From Halorubrum saccharovorum DSM 1137 (lineage in GTDB: Archaea; Halobacteriota; Halobacteria; Halobacteriales; Haloferacaceae), in assembly GCF_000337915.1 (NCBI RefSeq), contig NZ_AOJE01000021.1:4980-68979 (forward strand): a stretch of 64,000 nt of DNA. Reading direction: 5' to 3'. Under the pieces are notes generated by a model. It saw only the letters and a list, made by a program, of their open reading frames with translations. It searched no databases and was not told the origin of the DNA. The position numbers and the translations under genes are program-made. Positions 16,601 to 26,550 of the stretch are shown piece by piece. Every line of letters begins with the position of its first letter. Positions within the stretch are counted from its first letter, which is position 1.

Positions 16601-19048
16601 CTACTCGTACTCGCTCCCGACGACTTCGCGGATGCGCTCCGCGGTCACCTGCCCGACGCCGGTGACTTCGAGCAGATCGTCCTCGTTCGCGGTCATCACG
16701 GCCTCGACGGTGCCGAAGTGCTCCAAGAGCGACCGCGCGGTGACCGGCCCGATGTCGGCGATGGAGGAGACGACGTACTCCTGCTGTTCCGCGCGGGTCT
16801 TCGTCGTCTTCTCGCCGTGGACGCTCACCTCGCGGTCGCGCGTCTCCTGCTCGCGCTTGGCGATCGTCGCCAGCAGTTCGGTGGTGTCGTCCTCTCCCTC
16901 GGTGCGGAGGACGCTCACGTCGAAGTCGACCGCGAGCGACGCGAGCGCGCCGCGGATCGCGTTCGGGTCGATGTCGCGCTGGCCGTAGAGGTTCGTCCCC
17001 TCGACGACCATCACGGGTCGGGCGTACGCCCGCGAGAGCTCGCCGATCTGCTCGAACATCGAGCGATCGGAATCGAGCATCGAGTCGACGAAGTCGGCCG
17101 CGGACTTGCGCTCGACGGCGACGCGGTCCGAGAGCACGTAGTCGCCGACCGCGAGCGTCTCAAGCCGGGTGACGAGCCCGTCGCGCGTCGAGAGGTCCTT
17201 CGCGATCGAGGAGTCGAGCTCGCGCTGGTCGACGACGACCTCGACGCCCTCGTCGACGCCGGCGGTGGCGACGACGCCGTCGTCGCCTTCGTTCGTCTCG
17301 GCCTCGGATCCGGCGTCGTCCGCCTCTCCGTCGGCGTCCCCGTTCCGCGCTTCCTCCGCGAAGTCGGTGAGGCCGGCGTCCTCGTCGTCGCTCGCTTCGG
17401 CGCTCTCGTCGTCATCGATCTCTGCCTCGGCGTCGTCGTCGGCGGAATCCCCGGAACCGCCGCTGAACGCGTCGAGCCCGGCCTGCCCGTCGTCGCCGAC
17501 GGTCTCCTCGATGTCGTCGGTGGCCTCCTTCAGCTCCGCGAGCTGGCTGGCCATCTTCTTCTCGCGGCGCCGGGAGATCCAGAAGAACGCCTCGTCGCGG
17601 GTGTCCTCGGCCATCAGGACGACCACCTTCCCCTCGGCCTGTCGGCCGGTCCGACCCTTGCGCTGGATCGAGCGGATCGCGGTCGGGACCGGCTCGTAGA
17701 AGCAGACGAGGTCGACCTCGGGAACGTCGAGGCCCTCCTCGGCGACGCTCGTGGAGACGAGCACCTCGAACGCGCCGTCCTTGAACTCGTCGAGCGTCTC
17801 CTGCTGCTGTGTCTGGCTCATCCCGTCGGAGCCCTCCTTGTCGCCCTGGCCGACGAACTTCCGCACGTCGAAGCTCGCGGAGAGGAACTCCACGAGCGCC
17901 TCGGCGGTGTCGCGGGACTCGGTGAACAGGATGGCGCGCTCGCCCTCGTTGATCCCGAGCGTCTCCGCCAGCAGGATCCGAGCCTTCGAGAACTTCGGGT
18001 GGAGCCCGTCGAACGACTCGGCCTTCCGCATCGCCTCGCGCACCTTCGGGTCCGCGACCATCCGCTGGCTCGCCTTCGACGCGCCCGACGAGCGGGCGGC
18101 CTCGCGCTGGCGCTCGAAGTAGCGCCGGACGGACTCGACCGACTGGGTCTCGACCAGCTCGGTGGCGCGGCGGAGCTTCATCACCTCGGCGTGGGTGCTC
18201 ATCCCCTTGTACCCGGCCGACTGATCGTTGTCCATCATCTGCTTGAGCTGCCCCCGCATCTTGTTGAGGTCCTTCTGCGAGAGGTCGGGGTTCGTCGTGT
18301 TCGTCACGCCGAGCGACTTGAGCTTCTCTAGTCGGTCGGTGATCACCTCGTTGAGGGCGTCACGGATGTCGAGGACCTCGTCCGGGAGCGTCACCTGCTC
18401 CCACCGCACGTCGGTGTCGTGGGTGTACTCGTCGACGTCGGCGTCCTCCTCGGTCATCACCTCGACGTTCACGAGCCCGAGGTTCTCGCAGACCGTCTCG
18501 ATCTCCTCGGTGTCGCCGCCGGGCGAGGCCGACATCCCGGTGACGAGCGGATCGGCCGCGTCGGCGTGGTAGCGCTCCGCGATGTAGACGTACGCGTAGT
18601 CGCCGGTGGCGCGGTGGCACTCGTCGAAGGTGCAGTGGGTCACGTCGCGCAGCGAGATCCGGTTGCCGACCAGGTCGTTCTCGACGACCTGCGGGGTCGC
18701 GATCACGATCCGGGCGTCGTCCCAGAGCGCGGCGCGGTCGTCCGGCTTCACGTCGCCGGTGAACACGACGATCTCGTCGTCCGGAACCGAGAGCGCCTCT
18801 CGGTAGAAGTCGGCGTGCTGCTGGACGAGGGGTTTGGTTGGGGCCAAGAAGAGCGCCTTCCCGCCCGCCTCGTGGAGGCGCTCGGCGGTGACGAGCAGGC
18901 TGACCGTCGTCTTGCCGAGGCCGGTCGGGAGACAGACGAGGGTGTGTTCGTCGGCGGCGGCGTCCGCCAGTTGGAGCTGGTAACGGCGCTCCTGGAGGAA
19001 GTCGTCGACGAGCAGGGGTCTGTCGATGCCGGCGGCCTCGGTCGCCAT
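16601..19048 (-). CDS. hef: Hef: SF2 helicase / XPF-ERCC4 nuclease
   Basis: This 815-aa protein processes stalled replication forks and other branched DNA. The helicase part carries Walker A PTGLGKTT (41-48), a DECH box (FDECHRATGDY) and the C-terminal helicase block SVAEEGLDVPEVD with QRKGRTGRQ. A very acidic linker of about 90 residues (about 515-600) follows. Then comes the ERCC4 nuclease domain with VVVDQREL and the catalytic ERK (near residue 646), and a C-terminal helix-hairpin-helix pair (IADIGPVTARSLLEHFG, VTGVGQVTAERIREVV). The length and domain order are complete. Confidence 0.95.
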   Translation of the reverse strand: MATEAAGIDRPLLVDDFLQERRYQLQLADAAADEHTLVCLPTGLGKTTVSLLVTAERLHEAGGKALFLAPTKPLVQQHADFYREALSVPDDEIVVFTGDVKPDDRAALWDDARIVIATPQVVENDLVGNRISLRDVTHCTFDECHRATGDYAYVYIAERYHADAADPLVTGMSASPGGDTEEIETVCENLGLVNVEVMTEEDADVDEYTHDTDVRWEQVTLPDEVLDIRDALNEVITDRLEKLKSLGVTNTTNPDLSQKDLNKMRGQLKQMMDNDQSAGYKGMSTHAEVMKLRRATELVETQSVESVRRYFERQREAARSSGASKASQRMVADPKVREAMRKAESFDGLHPKFSKARILLAETLGINEGERAILFTESRDTAEALVEFLSASFDVRKFVGQGDKEGSDGMSQTQQQETLDEFKDGAFEVLVSTSVAEEGLDVPEVDLVCFYEPVPTAIRSIQRKGRTGRQAEGKVVVLMAEDTRDEAFFWISRRREKKMASQLAELKEATDDIEETVGDDGQAGLDAFSGGSGDSADDDAEAEIDDDESAEASDDEDAGLTDFAEEARNGDADGEADDAGSEAETNEGDDGVVATAGVDEGVEVVVDQRELDSSIAKDLSTRDGLVTRLETLAVGDYVLSDRVAVERKSAADFVDSMLDSDRSMFEQIGELSRAYARPVMVVEGTNLYGQRDIDPNAIRGALASLAVDFDVSVLRTEGEDDTTELLATIAKREQETRDREVSVHGEKTTKTRAEQQEYVVSSIADIGPVTARSLLEHFGTVEAVMTANEDDLLEVTGVGQVTAERIREVVGSEYE

Positions 19049-19100
19049 CGGCGGTGCTTGGCCGGCACCGGCCTAAAGCCTTCGCGAAGCGGGGTGAAAG

Positions 19101-19205
19101 TTATCGGTCGCCGGAGCGCTCCTCTCGGAACTCCTCCGGCACGTCCTCGTCGACCAGCTCCGCCCACTCTACGAGCCGGTCTCCAGATGGCGTTTGCGCA
19201 CTCAT
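19101..19205 (-). CDS. 34-aa acidic microprotein upstream of hef
   Basis: A short frame encodes MSAQTPSGDRLVEWAELVDE and 14 more acidic or charged residues, ending ERSGDR, then TAA. A TATA-like box (GTTAAT, 19231-19236 on the minus strand) lies about 28 nt before the ATG, the spacing of leaderless haloarchaeal genes. It stands 52 nt ahead of hef on the same strand, so the two may share a transcript. No known domain is recognised. Confidence 0.6.
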   Translation of the reverse strand: MSAQTPSGDRLVEWAELVDEDVPEEFREERSGDR

Positions 19206-19323
19206 CAGGGGACGGATCTCAGTGGTACGTATTAACAGTTACCCCGATTCCACGCAATTCGGCATCAGTCCAGCGACGAACGGGACTCGCACCCCTTTTA
19301 CCGCTCACGCGCCTCTTGCCGGC

Positions 19324-19767
19324 ATGAGCAACCTCGACGAGTTCCTCGCGGGCGAGCGGCTCGACGACGTGGTCTTCTACCTGAGCGACGCGTACCTCGA
19401 CGACGACTCCCGACTCCGCAGCGTCGGCACCGAGACGGACGGCGGGGTCCGACTGATCCTCGACGGCGAGACCGGGCGGTCCGCGTTCGAGGCCGGCACG
19501 GGGATGGGAGCGATGGAGTTCGCGAAGACGGCGATGGGCGCGGAGGGCGAGATCGCCGGCTCGCTCGACGACGGGACGTGCCCGTTCGCCGAGGAGGCAC
19601 CCGACGACGACCACGAGATCCGGTTCGTCTTCGCGTTCGCGGAGGCGCAAAACGAGGAGGTCGGCGGCCTCTACGCCGAGGGCGACGTGGTCCACGCGTA
19701 CGCCCACTGCACCTGCGGGGAGAGCTACTCGCACAAGTGGGTCGTCGGCGAGCGGGACGCCGAGTAG
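19324..19767 (+). CDS. DUF5807-like conserved haloarchaeal protein
   Basis: This is a 147-aa protein starting MSNLDEFLAGERLDDVVFYL. The C-terminal end contains a Cys/His cluster, HAYAHCTCGESYSHKW, that could bind metal. Another Cys sits in the middle (DGTCPFAEE). A CTTTTA box about 26 nt before the ATG supports the start. The sequence resembles the haloarchaeal DUF5807 family; the role is unknown. It is divergent from the microprotein and hef. Confidence 0.78.
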   Translation: MSNLDEFLAGERLDDVVFYLSDAYLDDDSRLRSVGTETDGGVRLILDGETGRSAFEAGTGMGAMEFAKTAMGAEGEIAGSLDDGTCPFAEEAPDDDHEIRFVFAFAEAQNEEVGGLYAEGDVVHAYAHCTCGESYSHKWVVGERDAE

Positions 19768-19783
19768 AGCCCCCGCGAGCGAC

Positions 19784-21457
19784 CTACTCCCGTTCGGGCG
19801 CGTCGTCTTCCGGCACCGCTCCCTCGACGAGCGACTGGTCGGCGTACCGCTCCCGGAGGTCCTTCTTCGAGAACTTCCCGGTGGCGGTCTTCGGCACCTC
19901 GTCGATGAACTCCACCGCGTCGGGCACCCACCACTTCGGGTATTCCTCGCGGAGTCCCGACTCGATCTCCTCGACGAGCGCCTCGCGGTCGACACCCTCA
20001 CCCGCGACGACGAACGCGACCGGGCGCTCCTGCCAGCGCTCGTGGGGGACGCCGATCACGGTCGCCTCGCTGACGCCGTCGTACGCCATGATCGCGTTCT
20101 CCAACTCGACGCTTGAGATCCACTCGCCGCCCGACTTGATCACGTCTTTCGTGCGGTCGACGAGTTGGAGATACCCGTCCTCGTCGACGGTGACCACGTC
20201 GCCCGTCTTCAGCCAGCCGTCGACGAACTCCTCCTCGCTGGCGTCGGGGCGCGCGAAGTACTCCTGTGTCACCCACGGGCCGCGGATCCGCAGTTCGCCG
20301 AACGCCTCGCCGTTCCACGGGATCTCCTCGCCGTCCTCGTCGATCACCTCGAACTCCAGGCCGGGGACGACGAGCCCCTGCTTCGAGCGCTTGTCGACCT
20401 GCGTCTCGTAGTCGGCGTCGCGGAGGTCGCTCGTGAGATGGGAGACGGTGCCGATCGGCGACAGCTCCGTCATCCCCCACGCGTGGAGCACCTCGACGCC
20501 CCGGTCGTCGTACCACTCGATCAGCGACCGCGGGGCGGCCGCGCCGCCGACGATCACGGTGTCGAGCGTCGAGAGGTCGACGTCGTTGCCCTCGGCGATG
20601 TACTCCCGGAGCCCGAGCCACACCGTCGGGACGCCCGCGGAGATCGTCACGCCCTCCTCCTCGATCAGCGCCGCGAGGTCGGACGGCTCCGGCGACGGCC
20701 CGGGGTAGACGTGTTTCGCGCCCGCCGCGGTCGCGGTGAACGGCATCCCCCACGCGTTGACGTGGAACATGGGGACGACCGGCATGACAACGTCGGAGTC
20801 CTCCATCGGGATCCCCTGCGGCGTCTGCGAGGCCATCGTGTGGCTCCACAGCATCGACTGGGTGTACTCGACGCCCTTCGGCTTCCCCGTCGTGCCGGAG
20901 GTGTAACAGAGGCCGGCGGGCCGGTCGCCGTCGAGGTCGGGCCAGTCGTACTCGGTCGACCGGTCGGCGATGAACTCCTCGTAGGGGGTCGCGTCGAGCG
21001 CGTCGGTCTCGGACGATCCCATGACGACGAAGTCGACGCCGTCGAACTCCGGGGCCCCGTCCGCCTCGCCCTCGTCGCCCCCGGCGGCCGAGGCGAGCTT
21101 CGGCGCCAGCGACGGGTCGACGAAGACGATCTCGTCGGCCGCGTCCTCGACGATGAACCGGATGTGCTCGTCCGGCAGGAGGGGGTTGATCGTGTGGAGC
21201 TGCGCGCCGGTGTTCGGGACGCCGAAGTACGTCTCGAAGTGCCGGGTGTGGTTCCAGCAGAACGTCGCGACTCGGTCGCCGCGCTCGATGCCGTACTCGT
21301 CTAAGGCGTTGGCGAGCTGCGCCGTGCGGTCGGCGTACTCGGCGTACGTGTGCCGCGTGCGCCCCTCGTGAGTCCGGGAGACTATCTCGGTGTCCGGATA
21401 CAGTCGTTCGGCGCGCCACAGGAACGGTCGGAGCGTCTGGGAGTGTCCACCGGGCAT
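19784..21457 (-). CDS. medium/long-chain acyl-CoA ligase (AMP-forming)
   Basis: This 557-aa ANL-superfamily enzyme activates fatty acids to acyl-CoA via acyl-AMP. The AMP/phosphate loop is CYTSGTTGKPKGVEYTQ near residue 187. The adenylate-binding block is WGMTELSP. The hinge DRTKDVIKSGGEWISS precedes the C-terminal lid, which carries the catalytic lysine in KTATGKFSKKDLRE. It resembles the AlkK-like group. TCATAGTT about 27 nt upstream is a likely TATA box. The chain length of the substrate cannot be told. Confidence 0.9.
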   Translation of the reverse strand: MPGGHSQTLRPFLWRAERLYPDTEIVSRTHEGRTRHTYAEYADRTAQLANALDEYGIERGDRVATFCWNHTRHFETYFGVPNTGAQLHTINPLLPDEHIRFIVEDAADEIVFVDPSLAPKLASAAGGDEGEADGAPEFDGVDFVVMGSSETDALDATPYEEFIADRSTEYDWPDLDGDRPAGLCYTSGTTGKPKGVEYTQSMLWSHTMASQTPQGIPMEDSDVVMPVVPMFHVNAWGMPFTATAAGAKHVYPGPSPEPSDLAALIEEEGVTISAGVPTVWLGLREYIAEGNDVDLSTLDTVIVGGAAAPRSLIEWYDDRGVEVLHAWGMTELSPIGTVSHLTSDLRDADYETQVDKRSKQGLVVPGLEFEVIDEDGEEIPWNGEAFGELRIRGPWVTQEYFARPDASEEEFVDGWLKTGDVVTVDEDGYLQLVDRTKDVIKSGGEWISSVELENAIMAYDGVSEATVIGVPHERWQERPVAFVVAGEGVDREALVEEIESGLREEYPKWWVPDAVEFIDEVPKTATGKFSKKDLRERYADQSLVEGAVPEDDAPERE

Positions 21458-21542
21458 ACCTCACACACCACGAGGTCGAGAACTATGAACATTCGCATGA
21501 TTGATCGTGAAGATAGAACGCGTCGGCTGCGAGAGGCGAGCG

Positions 21543-22841
21543 CTACCCCCGGAACAGGCTCGCGTGGACCGGCGCGTGGTCGGGTTCGGGGCGCGGGGAC
21601 TCGTCGCCCCCGCCGCCGCCGTCGGAGACGGCGCGCCCGGCGGTCCCGTCGGCGAGGAAGTCGCGGAGGGGCGGGCCGACGTGTTCGGGCTCGACGAGGA
21701 ACGCGTCGTGGCCGTGGTCGGAGTCGATCACGTGGTGGGCGACCGGGGCGTCGCCGGCGCGGAACGCGTCGGCGAGCGACGACGACTGCTCGACGGTGAA
21801 GTGCCAGTCGGCGGTGAAGCTCAACAACAGCGCCTCGCCCTCGAACGCCCCGAGGGCGTCGGCGTCGGTGCCGTGGCCCGCGGCGAGGTCGTACTCGTCC
21901 ATCGCGCGCGTGAGGTAGAGGTAGCTGTTGGCGTCGAACCGGTCGCTGAACCCCTCCGCCTGGTAGTCGAGATACGACTCCACCTCGCGGTACGGGAAGA
22001 ACGCCGCCGTCGGCTCCGGCGGCAGTCCCAGGTCCCCCTCCTCGCGCGTCAGCGAGTCCCGGCCCGCGGAGCGCCGCCCGAACTTCCGCTCCATCGACGC
22101 CTTCGAGAGGTACATGATGTGGCCGATCTGGCGGGCCAGCGCGAGCCCCTCGTCGGGCGAGGGGCGTCCCTCGCCGTAGTAGTCGCCCCCGTTCCAGTTC
22201 GGGTCGGCGCGGATGGCCCGTCGGGCGACCGCGTCGAGCGCGAGACACTGCGCGTCGAGGCGCCCGGCGGTCGCGATGGCGACCACGCGGTCGACATCGT
22301 CGGGGTAACGCTTCGCCCACTCCAGAACGTTCATGCCGCCGACGCTGCCGCCGACGACGGCGCGGAGCCGGCCCACGCCGAGGTGGTCCAGCAGGCGGCG
22401 CTGCGCGCGCGCCCAGTCCTCGACCTGCACCGGCGGGAAGGCGGTCCCCCACCGGTCGTGGTCGGGTTCCTCGGGGAGGTCGAGGTCGGCGGGGCGCTCG
22501 CTCGCCGGGCCCGTGGTGCCGTAACAGGAGCCGGGGACGTTCGCGCAGACGACGTAGTACTCGGTGGTGTCGATCGCCTTCCCCGGGCCGACGATGTCGT
22601 CCCACCACGCGCGGGCCTGCCCGGCCTGCCCGGCCCCGCGGGTCCCCTCGTCTCGCTCCGGCGCGGGCGACCGGGCGACGTTCTGGCTGCCGGTGAGGGC
22701 GTGACACACCAACACGACGTTGTCGCCGTCGAACTCGCCGTGGGTCTCGTAGGCGACCTCCAGGTTCGGGACCGACTGGCCGCACTCGAAGGTGAACTCC
22801 CCGAGCGAGGCGACGCCGTGGTCGGTCGGGACGGTGCTCAC
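21543..22841 (-). CDS. metX: homoserine O-acetyltransferase
   Basis: This 432-aa alpha/beta-hydrolase transfers an acetyl group from acetyl-CoA to homoserine in methionine synthesis. It shows [12 protein letters not shown] and the substrate block [12 protein letters not shown]. The nucleophile elbow is [12 protein letters not shown], and the late catalytic Asp/His lie near FTADWHFTV and [13 protein letters not shown]. The final 35 residues form a Gly/Asp-rich tail. It follows metY by only 4 nt, and the two enzymes catalyse successive steps. Confidence 0.94.
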   Translation of the reverse strand: MSTVPTDHGVASLGEFTFECGQSVPNLEVAYETHGEFDGDNVVLVCHALTGSQNVARSPAPERDEGTRGAGQAGQARAWWDDIVGPGKAIDTTEYYVVCANVPGSCYGTTGPASERPADLDLPEEPDHDRWGTAFPPVQVEDWARAQRRLLDHLGVGRLRAVVGGSVGGMNVLEWAKRYPDDVDRVVAIATAGRLDAQCLALDAVARRAIRADPNWNGGDYYGEGRPSPDEGLALARQIGHIMYLSKASMERKFGRRSAGRDSLTREEGDLGLPPEPTAAFFPYREVESYLDYQAEGFSDRFDANSYLYLTRAMDEYDLAAGHGTDADALGAFEGEALLLSFTADWHFTVEQSSSLADAFRAGDAPVAHHVIDSDHGHDAFLVEPEHVGPPLRDFLADGTAGRAVSDGGGGGDESPRPEPDHAPVHASLFRG

Positions 22842-22845
22842 GGCG

Positions 22846-24159
22846 TCACACCTCCGGGCCGTCCGCTGTCCGCCCTTCCGCGGCGCGCTCGCCGGCGGCG
22901 AGCCCCCGGTCGAGGTCGGCGATCACGTCGTCCGGGTCCTCGATCCCGACGGAGAGCCGGAGCATCTCCGGGTAGACGCCGGCGAGCCGCTGTTGGGTCT
23001 CGTCCATCTGGGCGTGGGTCGTGGAGGCGGGATGGATGACGAGCGTCTTCGCGTCCCCGATGTTCGCGAGGAAGCTCGTCAGGTCGACCGCCTCGCAGAA
23101 CGTCTTGGCGGCCTCGTAGCCGCCGTCGACGCCGAAGGTGACCATCCCGCCGTAGCCGTCGAGGTACTCGGCGGCGTTGCCGTGGCTCTGGTGGTCCTCG
23201 AAGCCGGGGTACGCCACCCAGTCGACCCGGTCGTCGTCGCGGAGGAACTCGGCCACGGTCCGGGCGTTCTCGCAGTGGCGCTCCATCCGGAGCGGGAGCG
23301 TGTTGAGCCCCTGAATCGTCTGCCACGCGTCGAACGGCGACTGCTGGCCGCCGGTCGGGCGCACCCCGCGCTGGCGGGCGACGTTGGCGAAGGCGGCGTC
23401 GCCGAACTGCTCGACGAAGTCGATCGGGTAGGCCGGGGACTGGCCGTCGAGCTCGTCGTAGTCGGCGTCCGGGTGGTCCCACGGGAACTGCCCGCCGTCG
23501 ACGACGACGCCGCCGACGGTCGTGCCGTTGCCCGTGATCCACTTCGTCGTCGACTCCCAGACGATGTCGGCGCCGTGCTCGAACGGCCGGCAGAGGTAGG
23601 GGGTGGCGAACGTGTTGTCGACGACGAGGGGAACCGCGTGCTCGTGGGCTATCTCGGCGAGCCGCTCGAAGTCGGGCGTGACGAGCGAGGGGTTCGCGAC
23701 CGTCTCGACGTGGACGAACGCGGTGTCCTCGTCGATCGCGTCGGCGTACGCCTCGTAGTCGAGGGTGTCGACGAGCCGCGCTTCGACCCCCCGGCGGTTC
23801 GCGATGCTCGTGAGGTACGCGGCCGTGCCGCCGTACATCTCGGAGCTGGCGACGACGTTGTCGCCGGCGCTGGCGAGCACGGTCGCGATCGCGTCGAGCG
23901 CGGCCATCCCCGAGCCGGTCGCGACCGCGTCGGAGCCGCCCGACAGGTCGGCGATGCGGTCTTCGAGGACGCTCACGGTCGGGTTGGAGAGCCGGGAGTA
24001 GATGTGGCCCTCCGCCCGGAGCGCGTACATCTCCGCCGCCGTGTCCGCGTCGTCGAAGACGAAGGAGGTCGTCTGGTGGATCGGGGTCGCGCGCGACCCG
24101 GTCGCCGGGTCGGCCTCGGCGCCGGCGTGGAGACTCCGGGTGTTGAACCCACGTGTCAT
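22846..24159 (-). CDS. metY: O-acetylhomoserine sulfhydrylase (aminocarboxypropyltransferase)
   Basis: This 437-aa PLP enzyme of the Cys/Met metabolism family makes homocysteine from O-acetylhomoserine and sulfide. Family marks are the N-terminal [12 protein letters not shown], the block [17 protein letters not shown], and the PLP lysine in [17 protein letters not shown]. The upstream region on this strand has GGTTATAG and ATATATG runs as candidate promoter elements. It is the first gene of a two-gene metY-metX operon. Confidence 0.94.
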   Translation of the reverse strand: MTRGFNTRSLHAGAEADPATGSRATPIHQTTSFVFDDADTAAEMYALRAEGHIYSRLSNPTVSVLEDRIADLSGGSDAVATGSGMAALDAIATVLASAGDNVVASSEMYGGTAAYLTSIANRRGVEARLVDTLDYEAYADAIDEDTAFVHVETVANPSLVTPDFERLAEIAHEHAVPLVVDNTFATPYLCRPFEHGADIVWESTTKWITGNGTTVGGVVVDGGQFPWDHPDADYDELDGQSPAYPIDFVEQFGDAAFANVARQRGVRPTGGQQSPFDAWQTIQGLNTLPLRMERHCENARTVAEFLRDDDRVDWVAYPGFEDHQSHGNAAEYLDGYGGMVTFGVDGGYEAAKTFCEAVDLTSFLANIGDAKTLVIHPASTTHAQMDETQQRLAGVYPEMLRLSVGIEDPDDVIADLDRGLAAGERAAEGRTADGPEV

Positions 24160-24314
24160 GTGTGTAGTGCATATATCTACAAACGTCTATAACCCACAGT
24201 TACGGCAAGTGATGCCTCTGCCTGTGTCAGAGCGGGGGCGAGCAGTCGCACGACGGCCGCCTGCCGCCCGGCCGAAGCGTGAGTTTATCCCCGGTCGCGA
24301 GCCTACGGTCGGTA

Positions 24315-25736
24315 ATGGCAGTCGCCGATCCTCCCGTTCCGGAACTCACCGGACGCGCGAACGCCTGCGCCGACCGGCTCCGCGCCGCGGACCGGGTGCT
24401 GCTCGCGTCCCACATCGACGCGGACGGGCTCACCAGCGGCGCGGTCGCCTCGACCGCGCTCGCGCGCGCCGGGATCGACCACGAGGTCGTCTTCGAGAAG
24501 CAGCTCGACGCCGAGTCGATCGCGGGGATCGCCGCCCGCGAGTTCGACGTGGTGCTGTTCACCGACTTCGGCTCCGGCCAGCTCGACGTGATCGCCGACC
24601 ACGAGGATCGGGGCGACTTCGTCCCCGTGATCGCCGACCACCACCAGCCGGCCGACCGCGACACGGAGTTCCATCTCAATCCGCTACTGGAGGGGCTCGA
24701 CGGCGCGAGCGAGCTGTCGGGCGCCGGCGCGAGCTACGTGCTCGCCCGCGCGCTGGAGGGGAGGGACGGCGACAACCGCGACCTCGCCGCGCTGGCGGTG
24801 GTCGGCGCCGTCGGCGACATGCAGGACTCCGACGGGGGGCTCGTCGGCGCCAACGAGGCGATCGTCGCCGACGGCGTCGACGCCGGCGTCATCGAGACGC
24901 GGACGGACCTCGACTTATACGGCAGGCAAACGCGCCCGCTCCCGAAGCTGCTGGAGTACGCCTCCGACGTGAAGATCCCGGGCGTCTCGAACGACGAGGC
25001 GGGCGCGATCGCCTTCCTCACCGACCTCGATATCGACGTGAAACGCGACGGGGAGTGGCGGCGCTGGGTCGACCTCGACGCCGAGGAGCGGCAGGCGCTC
25101 GCGTCCGCGCTGATGCGCCGCGCCGTCGCCTCCGGCGTCCCCGCCGACCGGATCGAGGCGCTCGTCGGCACCTCATACACCCTCGTCGACGAGGAGCCGG
25201 GCACGGAGCTACGGGACGTGAGCGAGTTCTCCACCCTCCTCAACGCCACCGCTCGGTACGAGCGCGCCGACGTGGGGCTCGCGGTGTGCCTCGGCGACCG
25301 CGGCGACGCCCTCGCCGAGGCGCGTAGACTCCTCCGGAACCATCGGAAGAACCTCTCAGAGGGGCTTCAGTGGGTGAAAAGCGAAGGCGTCACGGACGAG
25401 CAGAACCTCCAGTGGTTCGACGCCGGCTCGCGGATCCGCGAGACGATCGTCGGCATCGTCGCCGGGATGGCGATCGGCTCGCCGGCCCTCGACCGCTCGA
25501 AGCCCGTGATCGCGTTCGCGGAGGAGAGCGCCGAGGAGCTGAAAGTCTCCTCCCGCGGATCGCACGCGCTGGTTCGACGGGGACTCGACCTCTCAGCGGT
25601 GATGCAGGAAGCGAGCCAAGCCGTCGGTGGCGACGGCGGGGGACACGACGTGGCCGCGGGCGCGACGATCCCGATCGCCGAGCGGGACGCGTTCCTCGCC
25701 GAGGCGGACCGGTTGGTCGGCGAACAGCTGTCGTGA
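24315..25736 (+). CDS. DHH-family phosphoesterase (RecJ-like single-strand exonuclease)
   Basis: This 473-aa protein is probably a single-strand-specific nuclease of the archaeal RecJ/GAN type. The first motif is LLASHIDADGLTSG (about 34-47). The DHH motif is VIADHHQPADRD at about 108-119, and GDMQDSDGG lies in the catalytic core. The C-terminal DHHA1 domain ends with GGDGGGHDVAAGATIP, which contacts substrate. TTTATCC about 27 nt before the ATG at 24315 decides this start over an upstream ATG at 24279. Confidence 0.88.
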   Translation: MAVADPPVPELTGRANACADRLRAADRVLLASHIDADGLTSGAVASTALARAGIDHEVVFEKQLDAESIAGIAAREFDVVLFTDFGSGQLDVIADHEDRGDFVPVIADHHQPADRDTEFHLNPLLEGLDGASELSGAGASYVLARALEGRDGDNRDLAALAVVGAVGDMQDSDGGLVGANEAIVADGVDAGVIETRTDLDLYGRQTRPLPKLLEYASDVKIPGVSNDEAGAIAFLTDLDIDVKRDGEWRRWVDLDAEERQALASALMRRAVASGVPADRIEALVGTSYTLVDEEPGTELRDVSEFSTLLNATARYERADVGLAVCLGDRGDALAEARRLLRNHRKNLSEGLQWVKSEGVTDEQNLQWFDAGSRIRETIVGIVAGMAIGSPALDRSKPVIAFAEESAEELKVSSRGSHALVRRGLDLSAVMQEASQAVGGDGGGHDVAAGATIPIAERDAFLAEADRLVGEQLS

Positions 25737-25780
25737 GGGGGTCGCGGCTCTCGGCCCGACCGCGACGGAGCCCCGATCGC

Positions 25781-25892
25781 TTCAGTGTCGGTCACTTCAG
25801 CGCCGGTCACTTCAGCGCCGGTCACTTCAGCGCCGGTCACTTCAGCGCCGGTCACTTCAGCGCCGGTCACTTCAGCGCCGGTCACTTCAGCG
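25781..25892. repeat. 15-bp tandem repeat, seven full copies
   Basis: The unit TTCAGCGCCGGTCAC (plus strand) repeats at 25781, 25796, 25811, 25826, 25841, 25856 and 25871, with a partial eighth at 25886. The first copy carries two C-to-T differences; the others are identical. Read on the minus strand, each unit contains TGA out of frame but stays open in another frame as a VTGAE pentapeptide. The array begins at the last codons of the membrane-protein gene. Confidence 0.95.
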
Positions 25893-26181
25893 TCGCGTAG
25901 GTCAGCAGCGACACCGCGAGCAGTTCCAGCACGCGCATCCCGAGCACGACCTGTCCCACGAGCGGATCCATCGCGTACAGCGTCCGCATGCTGCTGAAGA
26001 AGAAGGCGATAGAGACCAGGTTCTCGATCAGTAGCACCGCGCTGAACCCCAGCAGTCCGAGCAGTAGCGTCGAGCCGAACTCGCGGTAGTTGCGGAGCCA
26101 GACCGCGGCCAGCACCGCCAACAGCGCGCTGTTGACCCCCGTGATCAGGATGCCGACTGCGGTGGGAGTGACGGGGTTCAT
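25882..26181 (-). CDS. small three-helix membrane protein (DUF7521-like)
   Basis: This 99-aa protein has three or four hydrophobic segments, around GILITGVNSALLAVLAAVWL, GLLGFSAVLLIENLVSIAFFF and LVGQVVLGMRVLELLAVSLL. Its ATG overlaps the stop of the upstream winged-helix gene by 4 nt. Its stop falls in the first unit of the 15-bp array. Pairing a small HTH regulator with such a membrane protein is common in haloarchaea. The function is unknown and the family name is tentative. Confidence 0.78.
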   Translation of the reverse strand: MNPVTPTAVGILITGVNSALLAVLAAVWLRNYREFGSTLLLGLLGFSAVLLIENLVSIAFFFSSMRTLYAMDPLVGQVVLGMRVLELLAVSLLTYATLK

Positions 26182-26459
26182 TCGGCGTCTACCTCCGAGG
26201 TGATCTCCTCGAACGTCTCCGCGTGGCGCTCGAAGCTGTCGGTCGGGAAGTAGAGCTTCCCGTAGTCGTGGTCGCTCGGCTCGACGACGTCGTGGTCTTG
26301 CAGCATTTCAAGGTGGTGAGTGATCGTGTTGTAGTCGACGTCCAGTTCCTCCGCGAGTTCGTTCGCGTTCCGGGGGCGGGCACGGAGTTCCCGGACGATC
26401 CGGACCCTGTTGGCACCACCGCGGCTCGCGACGAACAGGTACCACAGGGCCTTCTCCAT
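26178..26459 (-). CDS. winged-helix (ArsR-like) transcriptional regulator
   Basis: This 93-aa protein has a single winged-helix domain. Blocks are NRVRIVRELRARPRNANELA, then EELDVDYNTITHHLEMLQDH, then the wing VVEPSDHDYGKLYFPTDSF. The start MEKALWYLFVASRGG is chosen because CATAACC lies about 27 nt upstream. It is translationally coupled to the membrane protein that follows. The signal sensed is unknown; no metal-binding cysteines are present. Confidence 0.85.
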   Translation of the reverse strand: MEKALWYLFVASRGGANRVRIVRELRARPRNANELAEELDVDYNTITHHLEMLQDHDVVEPSDHDYGKLYFPTDSFERHAETFEEITSEVDAE

Positions 26460-26550
26460 CTGGTGTACTGTTGTGTTGGGTAGGTTATGAAAGTCGTTTC
26501 GGCGCGAACGGTGCGGCCCGGGGAAGGATCGAGAGGCCACGGGCGGCGCG

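Noticed and set aside
22838-24172. Second long minus-strand frame over metY
   Set aside because: It is the same strand in another frame, extremely Arg-rich. The true frame encodes a complete PLP enzyme.
25781-25892. CRISPR-like array
   Set aside because: The 15-bp units are contiguous without spacers and no cas genes occur in the window.
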